Origin: Alloiococcus otitis ATCC 51267
Lineage (GTDB): Bacteria; Bacillota; Bacilli; Lactobacillales; Carnobacteriaceae_A
DNA: 64,000 bases
Assembly (NCBI RefSeq): GCF_000315445.1
Contig: NZ_JH992958.1
Coordinates: forward strand, 236,834 to 300,833
Direction of reading: 5' to 3'
Shown here piece after piece: positions 46,333-53,700 of the stretch. How positions within the stretch are numbered: the first letter of the stretch is position 1; each line of letters starts with the position of its first letter. Made by a program: the position numbers and the translations under genes. Below the pieces are notes generated by a model. It was not told where the DNA came from. It saw nothing but the letters and a program-made list of their open reading frames with translations, and searched no databases.

Positions 46333-47526
46333 ATGAAAAAGACACTTAAATCCTTACTTATCGCTTCTGCCACCACTTTAACCTTGGCAGCTTGCCAAGA
46401 CCCTGAAAGCGGTCAAGCACCCAACCAGGAAGAAGAAACCACCGAAAACCAGGAAGGCCAAGACCAGGGACAAAACCAAGAAGGCCAGCAAGTGGCTGTC
46501 CAGACTGATGTGACCCAAGCTGTTGAAAATGTGGAAAATGCTGTTGTGACCATTATCAACAAACAACGGATACAAAATCCTTTCAGGGAGTTTGGCTTAG
46601 AATTGCCGGAAGAAGAGGAGGCAGAAGGTGACCTTGGCGAAGCCGGCACCGGTAGTGGGGCTATTTACCGAATTGATGGCGACCAAGCCTATATTTTCAC
46701 CAACAACCACGTGGTGGAAGGGTCCGATGCCATTGATGTCCTCTTCTCTAACGGGGAGACAGTCGAAGCTGAAATCGTTGGAGCTGATGAATACACAGAC
46801 TTGGCTGTGTTGGCTATTGATGCCCAATATGCCGATACCGAAGTAGAATTTGGCGATTCAGAAGGCTTAACCTTAGGCGAACCTGCTGTGGCCATTGGGT
46901 CTCCTTTAGGCAGTGACTTTGCCCTGTCCGTTACCTCCGGGGTAGTTTCTGGGGTTAACCGGACAGTTCCTGTCGATATTGACAATGACGGGACCATGGA
47001 CTGGGAAATGTCTGCTATCCAAACAGATGCAGCCATCAACCCTGGCAACTCAGGTGGTCCTTTGGTTAACGCCAGTGGCCAAGTGATCGGGATCAACTCT
47101 ATGAAGATTTCCTCCAATGCAGTGGAAGGCATGGGCTTTTCCATCCCAAGTAACGATGCCGTATCCATTATTGAAGAGTTAGAAGCCAATGGTGAAATTG
47201 TTAGACCAATCCTAGGTGTCTCCCTCCTAGATATTAACCTCTTGTCTGAAGAGCAAATAGCTGAAATCACCGGTACAGACCAGGAAGTTGAATCCGGTAC
47301 AGTCATCATGGATGTCTCTCCTGGCACTTCTGCCGACAATGCTGACCTAGAAGTCGGAGATATTGTGGTTGGCTTTAACGGCCAAGAGGTTGAAAATAGC
47401 ATGCAACTCCGCCAAGCCGTCTATGAAACCCGGGTTGGTGATGAAGTAGAAATTGACATTATCCGTCAAGGGGAGAGTATGACCCTGCCAATTACCATGG
47501 AAACCGAAGATATTCTCTCAATGTAA
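46333..47526 (+). CDS. htrA: HtrA/DegP-family serine protease, lipoprotein-anchored
   Basis: This 397-residue surface quality-control protease degrades misfolded exported proteins. The catalytic triad is His126 (TNNHVVEG), Asp156 (YTDLAVL) and Ser240 (NPGNSGGPLVN). One PDZ domain occupies about 295-390. The N-terminus MKKTLKSLLIASATTLTLAAC is a lipoprotein signal with Cys21 as lipidation site, followed by a Gln/Glu/Asn-rich linker. Most Firmicute HtrA proteins use an uncleaved membrane helix instead, so this anchor is unusual. It follows the wal block, as in many Lactobacillales. Confidence 0.95.
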   Translation: MKKTLKSLLIASATTLTLAACQDPESGQAPNQEEETTENQEGQDQGQNQEGQQVAVQTDVTQAVENVENAVVTIINKQRIQNPFREFGLELPEEEEAEGDLGEAGTGSGAIYRIDGDQAYIFTNNHVVEGSDAIDVLFSNGETVEAEIVGADEYTDLAVLAIDAQYADTEVEFGDSEGLTLGEPAVAIGSPLGSDFALSVTSGVVSGVNRTVPVDIDNDGTMDWEMSAIQTDAAINPGNSGGPLVNASGQVIGINSMKISSNAVEGMGFSIPSNDAVSIIEELEANGEIVRPILGVSLLDINLLSEEQIAEITGTDQEVESGTVIMDVSPGTSADNADLEVGDIVVGFNGQEVENSMQLRQAVYETRVGDEVEIDIIRQGESMTLPITMETEDILSM

Positions 47527-47556
47527 ACAAGGAAACATAACTGATTAAATCAATCA

Positions 47557-47586
47557 GGCTGGGTTGTTTCAAGCCCGGCCTTTTTA
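47557..47586 (+). terminator. Terminator after htrA
   Basis: AGGCTGGG pairs with CCCGGCCT (one wobble), followed by TTTTT. Confidence 0.82.
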
Positions 47587-47648
47587 CTGTGGAAAAAACT
47601 GATTTATTTCCAGTAAAATATCTGTTAAGATACTTCTTGTGAACAAAT

Positions 47649-47954
47649 TTATCCACAGTGTTAATAAGCCTTGGCCAAGTTGATAACCATAGGCTAAAAG
47701 TATCCACAGGACGATTTTGGATTGTGGATAAAGGGATGGAAAAGTTAAAGTAACCTCCTAGAAAGGTTTTAGGCATAGGTTTTTTAACCTAGTGAAATAA
47801 GACTGGATGTGTAAAAAAGCTGTTGATAAGTGTGGATAAAAGAAAGGGATAAAAATAAAGTACACTCTTGTTTGGTTTAAATTATTGTCAATATAAGGTT
47901 GATATTTTGTAAAGGGAACATTTTATACACAATTGTGGATAAGTCAGTGGATAA
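47649..47954. other. DnaA-box cluster upstream of rlmH
   Basis: Perfect DnaA boxes lie at 47649-47657, 47723-47731, 47831-47839 and 47934-47942. One-mismatch boxes lie at 47700-47708, 47821-47829, 47923-47931 and 47946-47954. Eight sites in about 300 bp, 46 kb from dnaA, is far above chance. No DnaA-trio pattern adjoins them, so this looks like a titration or regulatory locus rather than a second origin. The last boxes lie directly before the rlmH ribosome site. Confidence 0.85.
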
Positions 47955-47970
47955 GCGAAGGGAGACATGG

Positions 47971-48450
47971 ATGCAGGTTAAAGTCATTGCTGTGGGTAAG
48001 TTAAAGGAAAAGTATTTAAAGAAGGGAATTGAGGAGTATGCTAAGCGCTTAGGAGCCTATACTAAGTTTGAGATTGTGGAGGTAGCAGATGAAGAGGCCC
48101 CCGAAAACTTAAGCCAGGCAGAAATGAACCAGGTCAAGGCTCTTGAAGGCGACCGAATTTTACAAAAGCTCTCTAGCCAAGAAGTTGTCTTTGCCCTGGA
48201 CCTAAACGGCAAGCAAATGACTTCTGAAGACTTTGCCCAGACCTTGGAGGACAAGATGACTTACGGCCAGAGTAAGTTGACCTTTATTATTGGAGGGTCC
48301 TTGGGCTTAAGCCAAGAGGTTCTTGACCGGGCCCAGCACCGGCTTTCCTTTGGCCCAATGACCTTCCCCCACCAAGTCATGCGGTTGATTATAGCCGAGC
48401 AAGTCTACCGTGCCTTTCGAATTATCCGCAATGAACCCTACCATAAATAA
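47971..48450 (+). CDS. rlmH: 23S rRNA (pseudouridine1915-N3)-methyltransferase RlmH
   Basis: This 159-residue SPOUT methyltransferase modifies pseudouridine 1915 in helix 69 of 23S rRNA. The N-terminus MQVKVIAVGKLKEKYLKKGIEEYAKRL, the SAM-binding TFIIGGSLGLSQEVLDRA and the C-terminal MTFPHQVMRLIIAEQVYRAFRIIRNEPYHK are canonical. The ATG at 47971 gives exactly the family length; the frame is open 72 bp further upstream through the DnaA boxes. In staphylococci the C-terminal end of this gene is the SCCmec attachment site. The matching end is present here, but I see no cassette. Confidence 0.96.
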   Translation: MQVKVIAVGKLKEKYLKKGIEEYAKRLGAYTKFEIVEVADEEAPENLSQAEMNQVKALEGDRILQKLSSQEVVFALDLNGKQMTSEDFAQTLEDKMTYGQSKLTFIIGGSLGLSQEVLDRAQHRLSFGPMTFPHQVMRLIIAEQVYRAFRIIRNEPYHK

Positions 48451-48452
48451 GG

Positions 48453-48494
48453 AAAAGCGACTTTCCGCCTCTTGGACGGGAAGTCGCTTGTTTA
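48453..48494. terminator. Terminator after rlmH
   Basis: AAGCGACTT pairs with AAGTCGCTT, with an additional CCG/CGG inner stem. It also faces the minus-strand microprotein gene. Confidence 0.85.
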
Positions 48495-48495
48495 T

Positions 48496-48573
48496 TTAAT
48501 CGTCGGTATCGTTATTTTCTTTGAGGACCATAATCAAGACGATTAAAATCGGAAGCCATAGAAGAGGATTCAT
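48496..48573 (-). CDS. 25-residue single-helix membrane microprotein
   Basis: This short reading frame encodes MNPLLWLPILIVLIMVLKEN followed by the acidic end NDTDD. It is one hydrophobic helix of about 16 residues flanked by a charged C-terminal tail. A textbook AAAGGAGG ribosome site ends 6 nt before the ATG. It starts 14 bp after the pterin-dehydratase-like gene on the same strand, so the two are probably co-transcribed. No function can be assigned. A good ribosome site, operon position and clean membrane pattern favour a real gene over chance. Confidence 0.6.
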   Translation of the reverse strand: MNPLLWLPILIVLIMVLKENNDTDD

Positions 48574-48587
48574 TTTAATCCTCCTTT

Positions 48588-48887
48588 TTACTGGCTATCG
48601 ATTTGGTCAATTTTCTGAGCTAATTTGAAGTCATTTGCGGTTAAGCTATTGGTTTGGAAAGTGTGGATGGTTATCTTGACCTTGCCCCAGGTTAAAAAGA
48701 TATTGGGGTGGTGGTTGATATCCTCTGCTACTTGGCCAACTTTATTGGTGAAGTCGAGGGCTTGTTTGAAGTCATCAAAGGAATAGGACTTGCTAATTTT
48801 CTTGCCCTCCACTAATTCCCAATTGTCTAAGTCAGCTAATTTGTCTTGGATTTCTTCTTTGGAAATATCTTTTGGATTATCAGTCAT
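48588..48887 (-). CDS. Pterin-4a-carbinolamine dehydratase-like protein
   Basis: This 99-residue protein matches the PCD/PhhB family: WELVEGKKISKSYSFDDFKQALDFTNKVGQVAEDINHHPNIFLTWGKVKITIHT. The HHP pair and the later His of the active site are kept. The usual GGLT segment before the last helix reads NSLT. The family recycles tetrahydrobiopterin, but no pterin-dependent hydroxylase is in view; bacterial members often have other or moonlighting roles. The ATG at 48887 follows GGAGG by 8 nt. It is monocistronic or paired with the microprotein gene downstream. Confidence 0.85.
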   Translation of the reverse strand: MTDNPKDISKEEIQDKLADLDNWELVEGKKISKSYSFDDFKQALDFTNKVGQVAEDINHHPNIFLTWGKVKITIHTFQTNSLTANDFKLAQKIDQIDSQ

Positions 48888-49060
48888 GGGCAAAACCTCC
48901 TAGACTCATTATACAAAAGCAAGGCCTGACTGACTAGTCAAGTGCTTAGCAAGGAAGTGACGAGTTAAAGCAAGGTCTTAGCAACTTGTCATATCGTTTT
49001 GATGACTCTGAAGCTTAAAGGCCTGGTGAAGTGCCTGGTATATCTATATATGGTCTTGTG

Positions 49061-49069
49061 TGCTATAAT
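49061..49069 (+). promoter_or_regulatory. Extended -10 promoter of the greA-like gene
   Basis: TGCTATAAT (-10 at 49064-49069), 65 bp before the ATG. No -35 match. Confidence 0.68.
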
Positions 49070-49133
49070 AGGACTGTTATGGTCCTTTAAGGTCTTACAA
49101 AGACTGATTGGTCTAAAGAGAGGAGTTTGTAAG

Positions 49134-49613
49134 ATGGACAATAAATTTCCGATGACTAAAAAGGGTCTCAAAAGATCGCAAAAGCGACTAGAGGACTTAA
49201 AAAACCAGTCCAGCAAAATGCTTGACCGGATGAAAGATGCGAGGGGGAATGCTGATATCCCCATCAATTCAGACTTCACCTTGGCCAAAGATGAATACAA
49301 GTATGTTGAAAAGCAGATCAAGGAAATGGAGAATATGCTAGACAATGTGGTCTTGATTGAAGAAGGAGAGGGTGAAAGTCCGGTGGTAGCCGTGGGTAAG
49401 ACGGTTACCTTTAGAGAATTACCAGACGGGGACCAAGAGACTTACACCATTGGCGGTAAGGCAGAAGCTGACCCCTTGGCTGGTATTATTTCCTATGAGT
49501 CTCCCATGGCAGTGTCCTTGTTAGGCAAGCAGGTCGGTGACCAGGTGGAAGTGGACCTTCCCCAAGAAAAAATCAAGGTGGAAATTGTCGACGTTCACTT
49601 GGCTGAGGATTAA
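49134..49613 (+). CDS. GreA/GreB-family transcript cleavage factor, variant active tip
   Basis: This 159-residue protein has the Gre layout. An N-terminal coiled coil (about 8-75) enters the RNA polymerase secondary channel, and a C-terminal globular domain (VAVGKTVTFRELPDGDQETYTIGGKAEADPLAGIISYESPMAVSLLGKQVGD) binds the rim. In canonical GreA the tip reads D-L-S/K-E-N-A-E-Y, with Asp41 and Glu44 holding the catalytic metal. Here it reads DIPINSDF: Asp41 is kept but position 44 is Ile. Cleavage stimulation may be weak or lost. The ATG at 49134 with AGAGGAG gives the family length. A normal greA may exist elsewhere. Confidence 0.85.
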   Translation: MDNKFPMTKKGLKRSQKRLEDLKNQSSKMLDRMKDARGNADIPINSDFTLAKDEYKYVEKQIKEMENMLDNVVLIEEGEGESPVVAVGKTVTFRELPDGDQETYTIGGKAEADPLAGIISYESPMAVSLLGKQVGDQVEVDLPQEKIKVEIVDVHLAED

Positions 49614-49728
49614 AAATGCTAAATTCCTAACCTTGCTTTAGCCCTTGCTAATATCTCGCCACAAAATGAATAACCGTTAGCAGTTGGGCCAGTATTCTTG
49701 GCCCAGCCAGCTAGTCCTTGCTTAGAAG

Positions 49729-49766
49729 AAAACGAGCCTACTGGACTCCAGTAGGCTCGTTTTTAG
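49729..49766 (+). terminator. Terminator after the greA-like gene
   Basis: A 16-bp stem AAAACGAGCCTACTGG (49729-49744) with its perfect complement, a 3-nt loop and a T run. Confidence 0.93.
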
Positions 49767-49880
49767 TTTGGAGGGTATCTTGCTTAATGACCTTGCCCGG
49801 TTTGGTAGATTTTGGAAAACTATGGAACTGTCTTTGTGTAAGATTTAAATATAACTTTTGTTCTTAGATCACCTATAGCA

Positions 49881-50043
49881 ATTCTCGTATAACATTTGTT
49901 GTTTGAGAAAAATATTGGTGAATTCTCGAATAACAAGAGTTGTTTGAGAAAAACCAGGAATATTCTCGAATAACCAATGTTGTTTGAGAATTCCAGGAAA
50001 AAATTCTCAAACTTGACTTCCAGTTTGAGAATAACGTATGTTT
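49881..50043 (+). repeat. Palindromic-unit array 2
   Basis: Four 28-bp near-palindromes lie at 49882-49909, 49923-49950, 49963-49990 and 50004-50031, with starts 41, 40 and 41 bp apart. Units 1-3 have left arm TTCTCGWATAAC and right arm GTTGTTTGAGAA; unit 4 is a divergent type. A trailing half-unit (ATAACGTATGTTT) follows. As RNA in this orientation, the arm mismatches become G-U wobbles. The array starts 117 bp after the greA terminator and about 190 bp before HAD2. It is too short-spaced for CRISPR and has no ORF. Confidence 0.9.
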
Positions 50044-50147
50044 CCAAACCTGAAATTTCCCTCACACTGGATTTGCCTTGCCCACAGTCCTTTCTAAAGG
50101 GGTTAAAGCTAGCCAATTCTCATTTGGAAGACTTGACACAAGCAATT

Positions 50148-50179
50148 TGATTGCGCTTACAAAGCTAAAATCCTATAAT
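50148..50179 (+). promoter_or_regulatory. HAD2 promoter overlapped by a cre-like site
   Basis: -10 TATAAT (50174-50179) with -35 TTGCGC (50151-50156) at 17 bp. The word TGATTGCGCTTACA (50148-50161) matches the CcpA cre consensus except at two positions and covers the -35, where binding would block initiation. Confidence 0.6.
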
Positions 50180-50226
50180 GAAGCTAAGATTGGAAGAAAG
50201 ACAAGGAAAGAAAGGGAGTTGTTTGC

Positions 50227-51441
50227 ATGATTGAACACGTTACTATTGCAGGTGGAGGAGTCTTGGGGTCCCAAATTGCCATCCAGACTGCTGTGTCTGG
50301 CTTTAAAGTCACCATTTACGATGTGGTCGAAGAGGGCTTAGATGGGGCTAAGAATAAAATTGAACAGTACATCCCCCGCTTTGAAAAAGAATCAAAAAAA
50401 GACTATAGTCATGATGAATTAAGACAGGCAGCTGACAGCATTACTTACACCACTGACATCAAGGAGGCTGGGAAAGAAGCTGACTTGGTGATTGAAGCCA
50501 TTATTGAGAAATTGCCAGTTAAAAAGGACTTTTATCAAGACCTCAACCAGGCTTGCCCAGACCACACCCTCTTTGCTACCAACACTTCAACCCTCCTGCC
50601 CTCTGATTTTATGGCAGAAACTGGCCGACCAGACCAATTTTTAGCCATCCACTTTGCCAATGAAATCTGGCACCGGAATATTGCTGAAATAATGCGGACG
50701 GAAAAGACATCCGATGAAAGCTTTGACCAGGCAGTCGACTTTGCCAAGGCTATTAACATGGTCCCTATCCCCTTGTTTAAGGAGCAGTCGGGCTATATCT
50801 TAAACAGCTTACTGAGACCTTTTTTCAATGCTGGCTACTACCTCCTAGCGACAAGCGATAGTTCAGCCCAGGACATTGACCGGGCTTGGATCCAGGCAAC
50901 CGGTGCCCATGACGGACCCTTTAGTATTGTTGACCACATTGGGATTGAAACACCGAAGAATATACTCCAAGACCAGGTAGAAGCTGACCCAGACCAGGCT
51001 GAAGACTGGCTTAAGGATACGGTTGCCCTATTTGAGTCCATGATTGAAAAAGGTCAAGGGGGTAAATTAGACGGCAAGGGCTTTTATGACTATGATGGGA
51101 CCCCTGCCTTCCAAGAAGAGGGCTTTACCGACCAGGCCAGTGATATTGGCTTTAAGGATTTTGGTCAGACCTCGCAAGACCCAGACAAGAACCGAGACCA
51201 GGCCATCTACACTAGACTTTTGACCAGTGTCTTAGAAGGGGCCTTAAAACTCTATGTTAAGGGAGTTAGTGAAAAAGATACCATAGACCAGGTCTGGCAA
51301 ATCACCCGGGATTTAGAATGGGGACCTTTCTCTGTGATCCAAGAAATTGGGCCGGACCAGGTCTACCAAGTTTTTAAAGATCGGTACGGCGGTCGACCTT
51401 CTGACTTGGAAAACCAGGTTTTAGAAGAACTAAAAAATTAA
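50227..51441 (+). CDS. 3-hydroxyacyl-CoA dehydrogenase-like protein HAD2, N-C-C form
   Basis: This 404-residue member has one complete module (about 1-295) with GGGVLGSQIAIQTAVSGFKVTIYD, the TNTSTLLPSD serine region, AIHFANEIWHRNIAEIM with the catalytic His and Glu, and GYILNSLLRPF with the conserved Asn. Instead of a second full module it has only a second C-terminal helical domain (about 310-404: YTRLLTSVLEGALKLYVKGVSEKDTIDQVWQ). This resembles the N-C-C layout of classical two-C-domain hydroxyacyl-CoA dehydrogenases. It has its own promoter, terminator and cre-like site. Substrate unknown. Confidence 0.87.
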   Translation: MIEHVTIAGGGVLGSQIAIQTAVSGFKVTIYDVVEEGLDGAKNKIEQYIPRFEKESKKDYSHDELRQAADSITYTTDIKEAGKEADLVIEAIIEKLPVKKDFYQDLNQACPDHTLFATNTSTLLPSDFMAETGRPDQFLAIHFANEIWHRNIAEIMRTEKTSDESFDQAVDFAKAINMVPIPLFKEQSGYILNSLLRPFFNAGYYLLATSDSSAQDIDRAWIQATGAHDGPFSIVDHIGIETPKNILQDQVEADPDQAEDWLKDTVALFESMIEKGQGGKLDGKGFYDYDGTPAFQEEGFTDQASDIGFKDFGQTSQDPDKNRDQAIYTRLLTSVLEGALKLYVKGVSEKDTIDQVWQITRDLEWGPFSVIQEIGPDQVYQVFKDRYGGRPSDLENQVLEELKN

Positions 51442-51452
51442 TCACAGCAGTC

Positions 51453-51484
51453 AAAAGGCTACTCAGTCGGGTAGCCTTTTTTGC
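51453..51484 (+). terminator. Terminator after HAD2
   Basis: AAAAGGCTAC (51453-51462) pairs with GTAGCCTTTT (51471-51480), followed by more T. Confidence 0.92.
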
Positions 51485-51499
51485 TTTGAGGGATTTAAC

Positions 51500-51602
51500 T
51501 TGTCCTATCTTTGTGAAAAATGTATAATATTATTGACCGAGGCTTGAGAGACAGCCTGGTAGTGGGTAGTCTGATTTTGTTTCATGAATGCAAACGATTT
51601 CA
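51500..51602 (+). promoter_or_regulatory. HAD3 promoter and downstream cre site
   Basis: -35 TTGTCC (51500-51505), 17 bp, -10 TATAAT (51523-51528). TGCAAACGATTTCA at 51589-51602 fits the cre core TG-N-AA-N-CG-N-T-N-N-CA fully and lies about 60 bp after the expected transcript start, a position where CcpA acts as a roadblock. A TTGTGAA word sits in the spacer at 51511-51517. Confidence 0.72.
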
Positions 51603-51659
51603 TTCTGCCCAGTTATTGGCAAAAATAATAAAAAATAAGATGCAAGGAGATGTTTTATT

Positions 51660-53483
51660 TTGGTTAAGAATGTAACGATTGCAGGCGGTGGCGTTTTAGG
51701 TTCGCAGATTGCCTTCCAGACCGCTGTTTCCGGCTTTAATGTAACCGTTTATGACATTGATGAGAATGCTGCCAAATCAGCCCGCAAAAAAATCGACAAC
51801 TTCATCCCAAGCTATGTTGCAGATTTGGGCAAAGACGAAGATGAATTGAAGAAAATTGCGGACAATATAACTTACACCACTAACTTGAAAGAAGCAGCCC
51901 AGGATGCTGATTTGGTGATTGAAGCCATTGCCGAAAACCTTGACATTAAAAGAGACTTCTATTCTGACTTGAATGAAGCAGCTGGCCCAGACACTATTTT
52001 TGCGACCAACAGCTCCTCCCTCCTACCAAGTGACTTTAAAGATGCTACAGGCCGTCCAGACAAGTTCCTAGCCATCCACTTTGCCAATGAAATCTGGAAA
52101 CGGAATATTGCAGAAGTAATGGGAACAGAAGATACTGACCCAGAAGTTTATCAAACCGTTAAACAATTTGCCCAAGACATTCACATGGTGCCGATCGAAT
52201 TAAACTTCGAAAAAGCAGGCTATGTCCTCAACTCCCTCCTGATCCCTATCTTAGATGCAGCTAAGGAACTCCTAGGTAAAGGCATTGCAACAGTTGATGT
52301 TATCGACAAAACTTGGATGAAGGCTGGGGGCAATGGCTTAGGTCCATTTGGTATCTTAGACATGATAGGCTTACGGACAGACCTAGAAATTTCTAAAACC
52401 AAATACCAAAGCAACCAACAAGACTGGTTGAAAGGCTACATCGAGGAAGCTGAAGAAAAAGTTGAAAAAGGTCAAATTGGAAAACAAGATGGCAAAGGCT
52501 TCTACGACTACCCTAACCCAGCTTTTGAGTCAGATGATTTCTTTAACAACCCTGAAGACATAAAAGAACTCAAACACGGCTTCAAAAAAGTCTTGGTAGC
52601 AGGTGCCGGTGTCCTTGGTTCACAAATTGCCTACTTGACTGCAACAGGTGACTTCCAAGTGGTCTTGTACGATATCGACCAAGATGCTATTGACAGTGGC
52701 AAGGAAAGACTGGAAGACATTGCCAAACAATATGCAGGAGACATGGACGTGTCCCAAGACCAAGCAGACAAGTACTTGGACAATATCAGCCTAACCACTG
52801 ATATCAAAGAGGCGGCAGACGATGTAGACTTGGTCATTGAAGCGGTCTCCGAAAACCCTGACATCAAACGGTCTTTCTACGGTGACTTGACTGAAGTCTT
52901 GCCAGATAAAGCTTATATTGCAACCAACACTTCTTCCCTCCTTCCAAGTGACCTAGAAGGAATGACTGACCGCCCAGAAAAATTTGCTTCTCTCCACTTT
53001 GCTAACCGAATTTGGAAAAACAACACTGGTGAAGTCATGCCCGGTAGCCAAACCTCTGATGAGTTCTTTGACAAACTCTTGGCTTTTGCCCGGGACATCC
53101 ACCTATTAGTCCTACCGCTTAAAAAGGAAAAAGATGGCTATATCCTAAACTCCATCTTGATCCCACACCTTATCGCAGCCTTGGACTTGGTTGCTAGCGG
53201 TGCAGCTGAAGTTGAAACGATTGATAAAACCTGGATGATCAGCCAGCAAGTCGACCGTGGACCTTTCGCTAAGATTGACCGAATTGGCCTAGAAACGGTT
53301 AAAAACATTATCAGCATAAGAAGAGACAAGGCTGGCGACAGTAAAGAAGGTCAAAAACTTCAAAAAATCCTAGACCTCTTAAATGAAAAAATAGATAAAA
53401 ACGAAGGCGGTATGGGATCTGGCAAAGGATTCTACACCTACCCTGACCCAGCCTTTGAACAAGATGCCTTCTTAAAAGCCTAG
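51660..53483 (+). CDS. Double-module 3-hydroxyacyl-CoA dehydrogenase-like protein HAD3
   Basis: This 607-residue protein has the same two-module layout as HAD1. Module 1 begins VKNVTIAGGGVLGSQIAFQTAVSGFNVTVYDID and has AIHFANEIWKRNIAEVMG. Module 2 begins VLVAGAGVLGSQIAYLTATGDFQVVLYDID and has SLHFANRIWKNNTGEVMPG. His, Glu, Ser and Asn of both active sites are kept. Both modules end GKGFY-x-YP(N/D)PAFE. Translation starts at a TTG 9 nt after AAGGAGA. The first 60 bases are almost identical to the start of HAD5, suggesting recent duplication or gene conversion. Catabolite control by CcpA is likely from the cre site. Confidence 0.88.
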   Translation: MVKNVTIAGGGVLGSQIAFQTAVSGFNVTVYDIDENAAKSARKKIDNFIPSYVADLGKDEDELKKIADNITYTTNLKEAAQDADLVIEAIAENLDIKRDFYSDLNEAAGPDTIFATNSSSLLPSDFKDATGRPDKFLAIHFANEIWKRNIAEVMGTEDTDPEVYQTVKQFAQDIHMVPIELNFEKAGYVLNSLLIPILDAAKELLGKGIATVDVIDKTWMKAGGNGLGPFGILDMIGLRTDLEISKTKYQSNQQDWLKGYIEEAEEKVEKGQIGKQDGKGFYDYPNPAFESDDFFNNPEDIKELKHGFKKVLVAGAGVLGSQIAYLTATGDFQVVLYDIDQDAIDSGKERLEDIAKQYAGDMDVSQDQADKYLDNISLTTDIKEAADDVDLVIEAVSENPDIKRSFYGDLTEVLPDKAYIATNTSSLLPSDLEGMTDRPEKFASLHFANRIWKNNTGEVMPGSQTSDEFFDKLLAFARDIHLLVLPLKKEKDGYILNSILIPHLIAALDLVASGAAEVETIDKTWMISQQVDRGPFAKIDRIGLETVKNIISIRRDKAGDSKEGQKLQKILDLLNEKIDKNEGGMGSGKGFYTYPDPAFEQDAFLKA

Positions 53484-53516
53484 ATTGGCCTAGCTATAGA
53501 GGAAGCTTAAACTGAT

Positions 53517-53553
53517 GAACCTCCACTTATTGGATGATAAGTGGGGGTTTTTA
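53517..53553 (+). terminator. Terminator after HAD3
   Basis: CCTCCACTTAT pairs with ATAAGTGGGGG, a 6-nt loop, then TTTTTA. Confidence 0.88.
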
Positions 53554-53614
53554 TTTGTCGACCTTAAAGGCAATTAGTCCATGTTAGGGGAAAAATAAAC
53601 TGGGCTGTCTAAAC

Positions 53615-53656
53615 TTGACCACTGTCAATGAGGGGTCAAGTGATCCAATGTAAGAT
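53615..53656 (+). promoter_or_regulatory. FNR/Flp-type box and class II promoter
   Basis: TTGAC-CACT-GTCAA (53615-53628) is a perfect FNR-family palindrome. A -10 TAAGAT lies at 53651-53656, predicting a start at about 53663, so the box is centred at -41.5. That is the class II activator position, and there is no -35. A second arm, GGTCAAGT (53634-53641), mirrors ACTTGACC (53613-53620). The last gene of this operon encodes an Flp-type regulator, the probable ligand. Confidence 0.7.
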
Positions 53657-53700
53657 TGAAGTATCAAAAGATACAACAATTTTACTATAGGAGGTCAATC

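Noticed and set aside
47649..47954. Second replication origin
   Set aside because: DnaA boxes are there but no DnaA-trio or obvious unwinding element adjoins them, and a complete oriC flanks dnaA.
47971..48450. SCC-type cassette attachment at the rlmH 3' end
   Set aside because: The gene end is intact and no ccr recombinase, inverted repeats or cargo follow it.
49881..50043. CRISPR array
   Set aside because: Repeats are 28 bp but gaps are only about 13 bp, units differ in sequence, and no cas gene is present.
53656..53700. Longer N-terminus of the metal ATPase (start near 53656)
   Set aside because: That start lies before the predicted transcript start, whereas ATG 53701 has AGGAGG at the right distance.
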